Shown: positions 24,283-35,177 of the stretch, one piece after another
Layout of the letters: each line of letters begins with the position of its first letter
Numbering within the stretch: the stretch's first letter is position 1
Assembly: GCA_020027205.1 (NCBI GenBank)
Contig: JAHRAQ010000003.1
Span: 1-64,000, forward strand
Reading direction: 5' to 3'
DNA length: 64,000 bases
Origin: Nitrospirales bacterium
GTDB taxonomy: Bacteria > Nitrospirota > Nitrospiria > Nitrospirales > UBA8639
Made by a program: the position numbers and the translations under genes
Notes under the pieces: model-generated
What the model was told of the DNA's origin: nothing
The model's input: only the letters and a program-made list of their open reading frames with translations
The model's database searches: none

Positions 24283-24364
24283 CTGGGGGAGCCAGACGGC
24301 TGAGAGTCTTCGTTCGGAGACAACCCTTATCACCTGATCCGGGTCATACCGGCGTAGGGAAGCG
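24283..24364 (+). promoter_or_regulatory. TPP (THI-element) riboswitch
   Basis: The leader has the hallmark segments in order: GGGGGAGCC at the P1/P2 start, the pyrimidine-sensing CTGAGAG, then ACCCTTATCACCTGATCCGG, GTCATACCGGCGTAGGGAAG. It lies about 80 bases before thiC. Thiamin pyrophosphate binding is expected to shut off thiC and the coupled thi4. The aptamer is followed by a terminator hairpin, so control is probably by transcription attenuation. Confidence 0.95.
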
Positions 24365-24393
24365 GACATACGGGAATGCTCCCCCTTTTGTGC

Positions 24394-24428
24394 GGCCGCT
24401 TCCGGAATCGGGAACGCGGCTTTTTTTA
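24394..24428 (+). terminator. Rho-independent terminator in the thiC leader (riboswitch output)
   Basis: GCCGCTTCC pairs with GGAACGCGGC across a short loop and is followed directly by seven T residues. The position between the TPP aptamer and the thiC ribosome site (AAAGGA) makes it the likely expression platform. Confidence 0.85.
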
Positions 24429-24431
24429 TGA

Positions 24432-27216
<2,785 letters not shown>

Positions 27217-27276
27217 CGGAGGCGCGGCGACCCCCGTACTTTTTCACGCGAAACGCGCCTGTACGCAGCAACAGCC

Positions 27277-28527
27277 ATGGCAACCCGCAAGCGAACCGCA
27301 CCGATAAACGTCAAGCCAAGCACGTTATTCACGGGTGACAACCTTCCCGTCCTGCGCGGCCTGAATTCGGACACCATTGATCTGATGTATCTCGATCCGC
27401 CCTTCAACAGCAACCGCACCTACAGCGCGCCCATCGGCAGCAAGGCGGCGGGCGCGGCGTTCAAGGATGCGTGGACATTGTCGGATTGCGACAACGCATG
27501 GCACGGCGAAATTGCGGACAAGGACCCGGCAATGTATGCGGCGATCGACGCCAGCGAACGCACACACAGCAAAGGCATGAAGTCGTACCTGATTATGATG
27601 GCGGTGCGTTTGCTGGAAATGCGCCGCATCCTCAAATCAACGGGTAGCCTCTACGTACACTGCGACCCGACGGCCAGCCATTATCTGAAACTTCTGCTGG
27701 ATGCGGTGTTTGGGAAAGAGAATTTTCGGAATGAAATTGTGTGGTGTTACCGTGGCGGTGGTGTTCCACAAAAGGATTTTGCCAAAAAGCATGACGTGAT
27801 TTTTCGATATTCGCTCGGCAAACAATACACTTTTAACGTTGATAGCGTGAGAATACCATACTCCCCATCCGTCATGCAGTCACATCCAAGCAGATACGAT
27901 AAATCGTATCGAGAGAATGCGGTATATTCGGGCTACGCCCCAAATACAAAAGGGAAACACCCTGAAGATTGGTGGCAAATGCAGCCGCTTATGCCTTCAG
28001 ACAGAAAAGAGCGCACCGGCTACCCGACGCAAAAACCGCTGGCGTTGCTGGAACGGATTATTCAAGCATCCAGCGCGGAAGGCGACTTGGTCCTTGACCC
28101 CTTTTGCGGATGCGCCACGACACTGGTAGCGGCGGAACAACTTGGGCGTCGATGGATCGGTATTGACTTGTCAAAAAGAGCGGCCACGCTTGTACAATCA
28201 CGTATGAACCGGGAGACCACGCTATACAAGCCATTCAAACTGCTTCACCGCATAGACGTTCCGCGACGAACCGATTACGGGCCGCTTCCCGACTACCGAA
28301 CCGGCAAACACGAATTGTTTGGCAGACAGGAGGGGCTGTGCGGCGGGTGCCGCCATGCGTTTCCGTTCAGAAACCTGACCGTTGATCACATCGTCCCGAC
28401 AAGCCATGGCGGAACGAATCACATGGACAACTTGCAACTCCTGTGCGGCGCGTGTAATTCCATGAAGGGGCAGGGCACACAACAACAACTGCTCGTCAAA
28501 TTGAAGAGTCAAAAAATCATCCGGTGA
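27277..28527 (+). CDS. DNA methyltransferase fused to a C-terminal HNH endonuclease
   Basis: The 416-residue protein has a beta-class methyltransferase: motif IV LMYLDPPFNSNRTY near residue 37, target region in the middle, motif I LVLDPFCGCATT near residue 272. After about residue 335 comes an HNH nuclease: CGGCRHAFPF, LTVDHIVPTSHGG, LQLLCGACNSMKG, with the zinc-binding CxxC pairs and the DHI motif intact. A single chain that both methylates and may cut suggests a compact restriction-modification enzyme, or a methyltransferase with a guard nuclease. Bases around 27.7-28.0 kb are less GC-rich than the thiamin genes. No strong ribosome site precedes the ATG. Confidence 0.9.
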   Translation: MATRKRTAPINVKPSTLFTGDNLPVLRGLNSDTIDLMYLDPPFNSNRTYSAPIGSKAAGAAFKDAWTLSDCDNAWHGEIADKDPAMYAAIDASERTHSKGMKSYLIMMAVRLLEMRRILKSTGSLYVHCDPTASHYLKLLLDAVFGKENFRNEIVWCYRGGGVPQKDFAKKHDVIFRYSLGKQYTFNVDSVRIPYSPSVMQSHPSRYDKSYRENAVYSGYAPNTKGKHPEDWWQMQPLMPSDRKERTGYPTQKPLALLERIIQASSAEGDLVLDPFCGCATTLVAAEQLGRRWIGIDLSKRAATLVQSRMNRETTLYKPFKLLHRIDVPRRTDYGPLPDYRTGKHELFGRQEGLCGGCRHAFPFRNLTVDHIVPTSHGGTNHMDNLQLLCGACNSMKGQGTQQQLLVKLKSQKIIR

Positions 28528-28540
28528 CCGGGTGTTGTCC

Positions 28541-29062
28541 ATGGCGATCAACCAACAAGATTTTCTTCAACAGGGCGAGGGGCCGGACGCGGACAAGGTG
28601 ACGGCGTGGGACTGTTTCCAACGGGCCTATGACTGTCAGATGAACGGCCGGCTGGACGACGCCGTCACACTCTACCGGGACTCCATCGACGCCTTCCCCA
28701 CCGCCGAGGCGCATACGTTTCTCGGATGGACCTACAGTTTTATGGGGCGCCTGCACGAGGCCATTGAAGAATGTCACCGGGCCATTCGCACCGATCCGGA
28801 TTTCGGGAATCCGTATAACGACATCGGGGCCTATCTGATTGAACTGGATCAACTGGACGACGCCATTCCCTGGCTCGAACGCGCCACCAGGGCCAAACGG
28901 TATGAAAGCCCGGCCTTCCCGCACATGAATCTCGGGCGCGTGTATGAACGCAAAGGCGACTGGCTGCGCGCCATTGAATCGTACAAAGCCGCCGTGACGC
29001 TCGACCCCGATTACGCGCCCGCCCGAAAAACCATGATGCGGCTGATCAGTTCAATGAATTAA
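28541..29062 (+). CDS. TPR-repeat protein
   Basis: This is a 173-residue helical protein with four or so tetratricopeptide repeats: CFQRAYDCQMNGRLDDAVTL, AHTFLGWTYSFMGRLHEAIE, PYNDIGAYLIELDQLDDAIP, and PHMNLGRVYERKGDWLRAIE. No signal peptide or catalytic domain is seen, so it is probably an adaptor. It begins 13 bases after the methyltransferase-HNH stop; GTG at 28532 is an alternative start. The receiver-like gene follows in the same direction and may belong to the same transcript. Confidence 0.88.
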   Translation: MAINQQDFLQQGEGPDADKVTAWDCFQRAYDCQMNGRLDDAVTLYRDSIDAFPTAEAHTFLGWTYSFMGRLHEAIEECHRAIRTDPDFGNPYNDIGAYLIELDQLDDAIPWLERATRAKRYESPAFPHMNLGRVYERKGDWLRAIESYKAAVTLDPDYAPARKTMMRLISSMN

Positions 29063-29105
29063 AAAACACGGCGCGCGACCCGCGCGTCCGGGAAAGGCGG
29101 TGCGC

Positions 29106-29486
29106 ATGGACGACAGGAAAACCGTGCTCGTGGGCGTGACCGATATTTTTTTCTACACCAAAATCCGCGACGCGTTTCGACCCGCCGGCTACACACTCAA
29201 GCGCGCCGCCTCGCCCGACGCCATCGCCGGCCAGGCCACGGCCCTGGCGCCGGCGGCCATTGTGCTGAACATGAACGATCACGGGTTCAATGCCCCCGAC
29301 GCGCTGAAGGCGGTCAAGGGCGACCCGGCCTGTCAACGCATCCCGGTGCTGGCGTTTGCCAATCATGAAGAGGTGGACATGTGGCGTCAGGCCAAAGCGT
29401 TGGGCATCGACAAAATTGTCTCCCGCAACGAATTTTCCGCCCGCACCCTGCCCCTGCTCGAAGAAGTCATCAACCGCGCCGACTGA
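29106..29486 (+). CDS. Degenerate receiver (CheY-like) domain protein
   Basis: The 126-residue protein has the alternating strand-helix pattern of a response-regulator receiver: KTVLVGVTDIFFYTKIRDAF at the start, AAIVLNMNDHGFN at the third strand, and IPVLAFANHE at the fourth. At the phosphorylation site the expected aspartate is replaced by asparagine (VLNMND), the acidic pair after the first strand is absent, and the lysine-proline signature near the C-terminus is changed (DKIVSRNEF). It is therefore probably a phosphorylation-independent pseudo-receiver that binds a partner. GGAAAGG precedes the ATG. GTG at 29100 is an alternative. Confidence 0.75.
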   Translation: MDDRKTVLVGVTDIFFYTKIRDAFRPAGYTLKRAASPDAIAGQATALAPAAIVLNMNDHGFNAPDALKAVKGDPACQRIPVLAFANHEEVDMWRQAKALGIDKIVSRNEFSARTLPLLEEVINRAD

Positions 29487-29528
29487 ACTCGCTTGCGCGC
29501 CGGCCACGCGCCGGCCACGCGACCTGCC

Positions 29529-30077
29529 TCACCGGCGCACCAGATCCGCCAGCACGGTTTCAAATTTCTCCGCGTGCCGGTCGCCGCCATGCGTCTCCCC
29601 CGCCATGGCATATCTGATGATGCCGTCACGGTCGACCAGATAAAACGTGGGCCAGTACCGGTTGTCCAACGCTCGCCAATACCTGAACCCGTTGTCCATC
29701 ATCACCGGATGGGTCACATTGAACTGCGCGATCTTTGCCTCCAGATTGCCGCGAACTTTTTCGTGGTCAAACTCCGGGGTGTGAATGCCCACCACGCGCA
29801 ACCCCAGCGGCGCGTATTCCCGTTCGAGATTCAGCAGCCACGGGAACGAGCGGTACGAATTCCAGCAGTCGAACGTCCAGAAATACAGCAGCACCACGTG
29901 GTCCTTCAGGTCCGCCGGTTGCAACGGCGGCGACTGAATCCAGTCCTGTTGCTGTGACGAAGCAAACGGCGGCAGCGGCAGGGCCATGACCTCCGCCCGC
30001 GCGCCGCCCGGTTGCGCCGCCACACCCATCAACACACACACCGCACCCACCACGACGCCCCTTGCGAAACGCTGCAT
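29529..30077 (-). CDS. Secreted TlpA/AhpC-like thioredoxin-fold protein
   Basis: The 182-residue protein starts with a signal peptide (basic MQRFAR, hydrophobic core, cleavage after ARA) and continues with a thioredoxin-like fold: VVLLYFWTFDCWNSYRSFPW, then GLRVVGIHTPEFDHEKV and YWPTFYLVDRDGIIRYAMAG. The order matches the redoxin group linked to DipZ. Only the first cysteine of the usual CxxC is present (CWNS), so it cannot form the standard disulfide; a sensor, peroxidase or bind-only role is possible. AGGAGG sits before the ATG. It converges on the pseudo-receiver gene. Confidence 0.85.
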   Translation of the reverse strand: MQRFARGVVVGAVCVLMGVAAQPGGARAEVMALPLPPFASSQQQDWIQSPPLQPADLKDHVVLLYFWTFDCWNSYRSFPWLLNLEREYAPLGLRVVGIHTPEFDHEKVRGNLEAKIAQFNVTHPVMMDNGFRYWRALDNRYWPTFYLVDRDGIIRYAMAGETHGGDRHAEKFETVLADLVRR

Positions 30078-30220
30078 GGCCCTGCCCTCCTGTGATGACT
30101 CGACAGACTCCCCGTTACTCCCCTCGACATTCTACGGCAACCGGCCGGCCAATGCCACCGCCGGCACCGGCGCACTGGCACGTCACCTTTGCACGAAGGC
30201 GGGGATGCCTCTTTCCCTCT

Positions 30221-30280
30221 CCGTCATTCCGCGTCACCGAGTCCATAGGCTGGAAAACCGTCGCACGCGGAATCCATCCG
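30221..30280. repeat. Second repeat family, ATTCCGCGT ... ACGCGGAAT
   Basis: CCGTCATTCCGCGTCACCGA at the left and CGCACGCGGAATCCATCC at the right form an inverted pair across about 30 bases. The same arrangement recurs at 23981 and, reversed, at 31810. It always lies close to a copy of the main ATTCCCG family. Confidence 0.7.
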
Positions 30281-30302
30281 CAAGAGATCAAGGGCATCCC
30301 CC

Positions 30303-30450
30303 CTCCGTCATTCCCGACATCTTTAGTCGGGAAGTATTTGCCAACGGCAAATGCTCCGAAGGTCCATCTTTCAGTTGTTTTTCCTTTGGTGAAGACAAGG
30401 AAACAGAAGGATGGATTCCCGACAACTAACGTCGGGAATGACGGAAGGGG
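30303..30450. repeat. Composite inverted pair of dispersed repeats with extra ATTTGCC hairpin
   Basis: A left hairpin (CGTCATTCCCGAC-ATCTTTA-GTCGGGAA), a linker containing the small palindrome TTTGCC-AAC-GGCAAA followed by TGCTCCGAAGGTCCATC, a core, and the right hairpin GATGGATTCCCGACAACTAA to CGTCGGGAATGACGG. The same linker appears in the elements at 36.9 and 41.1 kb. Together with the neighbouring second-family copy, it accounts for most of the nearly 500-base space between the TlpA-like gene and ygfZ. I see no gene in the rest. Confidence 0.82.
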
Positions 30451-30562
30451 GATGGATTCCCTCGAACACGGAGTTGCACTCGCCGAAGCGATGCGTGTAG
30501 AAAAGACACGGATGCGCGGGGCGGTCACGGTTTTGTCCCGGCGCCGCGCGTAGTAGCCCAAC

Positions 30563-31657
30563 ATGAAACAGTCCGCCCTCCACACCATCCATCAAGAACT
30601 GGGCGCACACCTTGACCCCGTCGGCGACTGGGACATGCCGGCCCACTACGGCGACCCCGTGGCGGAACATCACGCGGTTCGAAACTACGCGGGCATCGCC
30701 GACCTCTCGCCCCGCGGCCTGCTGCGCGTCACCGGCGACGACCGCGTCACCTGGCTCCACAGCATCATCAGCAACGACCTGCTGCCCGTCCAACCCGGCC
30801 GGTGGTTGTATTCCGGGTTCCTGTCGAACAAAGGCAAGATGTTGAGTTGCTTTCGCGTCTACCGGCGCGAAGAATCCCTGTTCGTGGAAGACGTGGGCGA
30901 AGTCGGCGACATCACGTATCAGACGCTGAAAAAGTTTTTGCTCTACGGCACCAAAGCCAAACTGACACCGTGCGGTGACTGGAGCATTCTGCTGATCAGC
31001 GGCCCGAAGGCGCCGTCCCTGCTGCGGCAATCGCTGGACGCGGACGTCACCGCCCTGTCCATCGGCGCCTTTCTGACTCACGATCTGCACGGGCAATCCA
31101 TCCTGATCGCCGGCACGGAAGAAACCGGCGAACTCGACTTCGAAATTCTGGCGCCCGCAGAAATCATGGCGCACATCTGGCAACAAGTGTGGGACGCCGG
31201 CAAGGCCGTAGGCCTCCGCGCCATCGGCACGCAAGCGCGCGAATCTCTGCGCATCGAAGCCGGCATCCCCAAACTCGGCCCGGATTTAAATGACAAAATT
31301 GTACCGCCTGAAGCCAACCTTGAAGGCAAAGCCTTCAGTTTAGACAAGGGATGTTATCCGGGCCAAGAAGTCGTCGCACGCATGGACACCTACGGCAACA
31401 TCAAACGGCGCATGGTGGGATTGGTGTTGGATTCATCGGCAAACGGCATTCCCCCCGCCGGCGCCAAAGTGTTCACCGGCGAACGCGAAGTCGGCTGGGT
31501 CAGCAGCGCCAGTCATTCCCCCACCCTCAACGCCGTCATCGCACTGGCCTTCCCCCTCCGCGATTTTTCCGCCCCCGGCACCGCCCTCGCCGTCGACATC
31601 AACGGCCACCGCCACCCCGCCGTCGTGCGGGCGTTGCCGTTTTATGCGGCGGGGTAG
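30563..31657 (+). CDS. ygfZ: Folate-binding protein YgfZ (GcvT-like iron-sulfur repair factor)
   Basis: The 364-residue protein has the aminomethyltransferase-like fold and the YgfZ signature LDKGCYPGQEVVARM near residue 260; the cysteine of KGCYxGQE is intact. YgfZ/IBA57 proteins use tetrahydrofolate to help maintain certain iron-sulfur enzymes, such as the radical SAM tRNA methylthiolase MiaB. The N-terminal part (YAGIADLSPRGLLRVTGDDR) fits. Several iron-sulfur enzymes are encoded in this window, but no operon partner is adjacent. The start is the first ATG of the frame. Confidence 0.93.
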   Translation: MKQSALHTIHQELGAHLDPVGDWDMPAHYGDPVAEHHAVRNYAGIADLSPRGLLRVTGDDRVTWLHSIISNDLLPVQPGRWLYSGFLSNKGKMLSCFRVYRREESLFVEDVGEVGDITYQTLKKFLLYGTKAKLTPCGDWSILLISGPKAPSLLRQSLDADVTALSIGAFLTHDLHGQSILIAGTEETGELDFEILAPAEIMAHIWQQVWDAGKAVGLRAIGTQARESLRIEAGIPKLGPDLNDKIVPPEANLEGKAFSLDKGCYPGQEVVARMDTYGNIKRRMVGLVLDSSANGIPPAGAKVFTGEREVGWVSSASHSPTLNAVIALAFPLRDFSAPGTALAVDINGHRHPAVVRALPFYAAG

Positions 31658-31716
31658 CGAGCCTGCTCTCATACGCGCCGTCATCCCCGTTCCCTTTCCA
31701 TCATCCCCACTCCCTT

Positions 31717-31809
31717 TCCGTCATTCCCGACATTTTTAATCGGGAATCCATCCTTCTGTTGTTTCTTTTGGTGTTGCAGTTTCCTCTGCCCCGCTATCCA
31801 CCACGCTAC
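31717..31809. repeat. Dispersed repeat copy, preceded by a short tandem duplication
   Basis: TCCGTCATTCCCGA-CATTTTTAA-TCGGGAATCCATCCTTCTGTT is a standard left hairpin. Just before it, a 20-base unit (CATCCCCGTTCCCTTTCCAT and a variant) is present twice in tandem from about 31682. The right partner is here replaced by a copy of the second family. Confidence 0.8.
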
Positions 31810-31874
31810 GGATGGATTCCGCATGCGACCGTCCTCTTGCCTATTGAGTATCAGTGACGCGGAATGATGGAGGG
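31810..31874. repeat. Second repeat family, reverse orientation
   Basis: GGATGGATTCCGCATGCGAC at the left and AGTGACGCGGAATGATGGAG at the right form the reverse complement of the copies near 24.0 and 30.2 kb. It lies just after the stop of the secreted coiled-coil protein gene. Confidence 0.68.
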
Positions 31875-31898
31875 GGGCAACCGTCTTTACACGGCAAA

Positions 31899-33476
31899 TC
31901 AGGGCGCCTCGGGATTCACGTTAACAAAATCCGCGGCGATATAGACTCGTAGCAATAAAGACTCGGTTTCTGTACGAGTCAACGCCTTTCCGTCTACAAC
32001 CGCTTTCTTTATCACCCACAAATCCCTGTTGAGAATTCCACTGGGAAGTTTGCCAAAGACGATGTCAATCTCTGTCAGATCATTTGTTATCTCAATGCCA
32101 TGATTAGTACCAAACAATGGGTGAAAGTATTTAACGGTATTTCCCAAGTTCAGGGATTTGCAAAACAAAGTTTCAAAATCAATGATGGCACCGGTAATCT
32201 GAAGCAATATGTTCTTTTTTCTAACATCTGTCGGCAAACCGGTTGAGCCCATTTTGGGGGCACACTTCGCAAGGTCTATTTTGTGCCAAATCGACGCTCT
32301 TTTTTTTCCAATGACCTCTTCGAGTTCATCAGCCTTACGTTCCGAAGGAGAAAGGTCAATCTTTATCCATTGGATCCATCGGGCTTCCCTTCCCAAGTCT
32401 TTTCTTATCGCTGTTATTTTCTCATTGACCTTGGACCACGCTGTATCAATTATCTCGTTTCCGGCCTCCCGAGGATCGCCGAGTTCAGATAGAGTTTCGG
32501 ATGTATCTGGAAGAGATTCGACCCTTGCTATTTCTTTTTCCAAAACATCTATGGTTTTTTTGTTTATTTTGTGGGACATTATTGCCGATGTGATTGATCC
32601 TGCTTTGCGGTCAAGGGCTTTTGCGAGTTTTTTGACAGACTCACGATATTGGTGGTTGACAGACCCATAATCTCCCCATTGCGACGATACGGGGTATTCT
32701 TCCTTCAGTGCTCTCACCATGTTTCCCGCCTTTTTCTCTATAGTATCGATGACCGGCAGATAGTCAGGATCATCTTGAAGTGATTCAACTTCCGCTGTCA
32801 TTTTTTCAAGTGCCTCAGTAACTTTTTTTACTTCTGTGGAATACTTATCTTGGTTACGTCTACTGCGCACGTGTTCTACAAACCTACGCTTCTCCTTAAT
32901 GTAGACCTTTTCAAGAGTCGACAAAGTGTTAAAATGATCTTGCGCGTAACTTCTCTGCAAACCTTCAGACTTCTCTATGAGATTCGATAAATAGGATAGA
33001 GCAGACCGTAATTCCGATTCATGAGGCTCCGCCTCTTTCAACATCTCTTCCAATGTTCCACCGCTAAATGGTTCACCTCTACCGCCAAAGCGTCTTGGGA
33101 TTTTTTGTCTTATCAACCAGAATCTCCGCGCTTCCTGTGAAAATTTCTCCGCCTTGTCTATCGAGACAACAAGGGCGTTATATTCCTTTTTGGTTAAAGG
33201 ACGATCGCGCTTTTTATCTTTAATATTTGTCGGGCTTAAGCAATCTTCGGCATATTTTTTGAGAGTAGCAAAATCATTGTCCGTCCATTCTCTTGTATAT
33301 TTACCAAGTTTTTTGGTTGTGCGAGAATTCCAAAACATTACAGAAGGACTACTACGTTCGTCTCCAACAAGACGCCCAATTTCCTGGCAACGCGGCAACT
33401 CGATAGTGGTTTCCGCCGACGCTGTCGACAAAATCCAGAGCGTTGAACCTAAAAACAAAATCGCCAATTTGATCAT
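31899..33476 (-). CDS. Secreted helical protein of unknown function
   Basis: The 525-residue protein begins with a clear signal peptide (MIKLAILFLGSTLWILSTASA, likely cut after ASA) and is then rich in lysine, glutamate and leucine. Long helical or coiled-coil stretches occur between about residues 95 and 400 (for example KKVTEALEKMTAEVESLQDD). The last 120 residues look globular (AIIDFETLFCKSLNLGN). I recognise no domain. Base composition is more AT-rich than the neighbouring housekeeping genes, and the gene is the left end of an apparently acquired island. The ribosome site is weak. It probably acts in the periplasm. Confidence 0.75.
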   Translation of the reverse strand: MIKLAILFLGSTLWILSTASAETTIELPRCQEIGRLVGDERSSPSVMFWNSRTTKKLGKYTREWTDNDFATLKKYAEDCLSPTNIKDKKRDRPLTKKEYNALVVSIDKAEKFSQEARRFWLIRQKIPRRFGGRGEPFSGGTLEEMLKEAEPHESELRSALSYLSNLIEKSEGLQRSYAQDHFNTLSTLEKVYIKEKRRFVEHVRSRRNQDKYSTEVKKVTEALEKMTAEVESLQDDPDYLPVIDTIEKKAGNMVRALKEEYPVSSQWGDYGSVNHQYRESVKKLAKALDRKAGSITSAIMSHKINKKTIDVLEKEIARVESLPDTSETLSELGDPREAGNEIIDTAWSKVNEKITAIRKDLGREARWIQWIKIDLSPSERKADELEEVIGKKRASIWHKIDLAKCAPKMGSTGLPTDVRKKNILLQITGAIIDFETLFCKSLNLGNTVKYFHPLFGTNHGIEITNDLTEIDIVFGKLPSGILNRDLWVIKKAVVDGKALTRTETESLLLRVYIAADFVNVNPEAP

Positions 33477-33659
33477 TTGTTTGATTGCCTAACTTGATGC
33501 AAGTAGATCAACGACCGCCACCACGACGCTACCGATATTCGCTTTGGGTTTTTCGTGACACGATCGAAAATTTCCATCCCGCCACTGCGAATTTTAATGC
33601 AAACATAAGGAGTATTGCCGTTTCAGGTGGCAGGGCAATGAAAGCCGATGCGATAATCC

Positions 33660-34628
33660 TTATTCATTAGGGGGATAATACCTAATAAACAGGTCGGCTA
33701 GCGTGCCACCGTCAATCAGTCGCACCTGACGATCGGGATTTTTTCCGTTATGACAACGCAAAGATTCTTTCGCTACATTTGTGCAGTACCCAGTAGTCAA
33801 GAGCACCCCGTAGTTGAGATCGTTGACCTGCCAACCCTTAAGAAGTTGATTCAATTTCTTTTCGATCTCTGCCTTTTCGACATCTCCTTCATACGAGAAC
33901 ACTTGCACGCCTACACGAATTTCAGGTAATAATGGATCATCAACCGTTACAACGATATCTGACCCAGCCTCTGCCGGACCTTCCTGAATTAGCGGCGCAT
34001 GCCCCATGCGTTCAAATAAATCTCCGCATAAGATCCGAGACAGATCTTGCCGACTAAACTCCCGCTGAATTTCGATGGGCAGTGTTTGCCGGATTTTTTC
34101 ATGTATCCGTTTTACAGCCGCCTTATGCATATCTGTATTGTCTGGGATCTTGCCCGCTTTTTCGATTCGATCGAGAAACTCATGCAATGGAGCATGGTCG
34201 TATACTTCCGAGAAGCGCCCAGGGCGCCCGAGACGGTGACGGAGTTTAGACGGAACAATTTCATCCCACACGTCAACTGGCTTGGCTATTACTTCACATG
34301 GCCGGAATGACCGAAAATCACCTCCATCCGAATAGTCGTATTCACCAACTACTTTGACGGTTAAGAACTTTCCCCGTTCGGGCTGATTCGGGTATAGAAG
34401 ATAGTCTCCGACATTGACTCTGGTGAGAAATCCGAGACATCTCTTCGCATCTTTCTCATCGTCTTCCAAGTCTTGTCCGTCGTCCAACTTTTGTTTGAGT
34501 TTTCTCAAATCCAACTTTTCTTCATAAGACCACCCGATTGTTGCATAGCCTTGATTGATCTTCTTGAACACGCCGGCAATCGGGTTGCCTTCTTTGTCTG
34601 CTGTTTTAACTACAAACACTGCTTCCAT
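33660..34628 (-). CDS. PUA/EVE-like domain plus Mrr-like nuclease-fold protein
   Basis: The 322-residue protein seems to have two parts. Residues 1-110 (INQGYATIGWSYEEKLDLRK, VNVGDYLLYPNQPERGKFLT, VVGEYDYS) resemble the PUA/EVE-like barrel used to sense modified bases. Residues 190-320 resemble Mrr-type restriction domains: LFERMGHAPLIQEGPAEAGSDIVV gives the G-x-D strand, and VGVQVFSYEGDV occupies the Q-x-K strand. The expected catalytic lysine position reads phenylalanine (QVF), so the nuclease may be inactive or use another residue. A modification-dependent restriction or sensing role is an inference. GGAGGTG precedes the ATG, and palindromic operator-like sites lie upstream. Confidence 0.68.
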   Translation of the reverse strand: MEAVFVVKTADKEGNPIAGVFKKINQGYATIGWSYEEKLDLRKLKQKLDDGQDLEDDEKDAKRCLGFLTRVNVGDYLLYPNQPERGKFLTVKVVGEYDYSDGGDFRSFRPCEVIAKPVDVWDEIVPSKLRHRLGRPGRFSEVYDHAPLHEFLDRIEKAGKIPDNTDMHKAAVKRIHEKIRQTLPIEIQREFSRQDLSRILCGDLFERMGHAPLIQEGPAEAGSDIVVTVDDPLLPEIRVGVQVFSYEGDVEKAEIEKKLNQLLKGWQVNDLNYGVLLTTGYCTNVAKESLRCHNGKNPDRQVRLIDGGTLADLFIRYYPPNE

Positions 34629-34721
34629 ATTACACCTCCATGTTTCATAAATGGTTTCGCAAAAATTCCAACATTGCCTTTTCTCTCTTGACAGTTAGTA
34701 CATTACCGCACGGTTTAGCCC

Positions 34722-34753
34722 TCCATGGGAACGTTTCCCTGTCCCATGGAACA
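34722..34753. promoter_or_regulatory. Pair of operator-like palindromes upstream of the PUA/EVE-nuclease gene
   Basis: TGTCCCATGGAACA (34740-34753) and an inverted core TCCATGGGA (34722-34730) are spaced about two helical turns apart in the leader of the minus-strand gene ending at 33660. The same 14-base pattern, T-G-T-C-C-C-R-T-N-G-G-A-M-C-A like, recurs upstream of the DUF805 gene. A shared repressor or activator is inferred. Confidence 0.5.
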
Positions 34754-34755
34754 AC

Positions 34756-35112
34756 TTACAATTTTTCTATGTATTTGATCAGATTTTCTTTGTCGCCGTA
34801 TTGCTGTACCTGACCCATGACATGTACTTCTGGTGATCGATACACAGGTTGTTGTGGCTGCACATTGGGTTGTCTATGATCATGATATTGCAAAATAATA
34901 TTCTTGGCTTCTCTTTTAAGAATCGCCATCCGCGATTTATGTATTAGGTGACACGCTGCATATCCCCAAAAAAATACAAACGACGCCGCAATGACAATCG
35001 CAGGGTCGCCTTCGACCAATGCGCTGAAGGTCGAGAACAAAATCATTGCTACAATGAGTCCATATCCAATTCGCCGACCTGTTTTAAAATTTTCTACATA
35101 ATATTCTTCCAT
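34756..35112 (-). CDS. Small two-helix membrane protein of unknown function
   Basis: The 118-residue protein has two hydrophobic segments near the N-terminus (IGYGLIVAMILFSTFSAL and IVIAASFVFFWGYAACHL) and a soluble C-terminal tail of about 55 residues rich in glutamine, histidine and proline. GGAGGA precedes the ATG. It is the middle gene of three minus-strand genes in the AT-richer island. I recognise no family. Confidence 0.75.
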   Translation of the reverse strand: MEEYYVENFKTGRRIGYGLIVAMILFSTFSALVEGDPAIVIAASFVFFWGYAACHLIHKSRMAILKREAKNIILQYHDHRQPNVQPQQPVYRSPEVHVMGQVQQYGDKENLIKYIEKL

Positions 35113-35177
35113 AGCATCCTCCGTCTTTGTGTCTACCCGAAATGTCTATTTCAACACCTCAACCATCGGCAATATCC

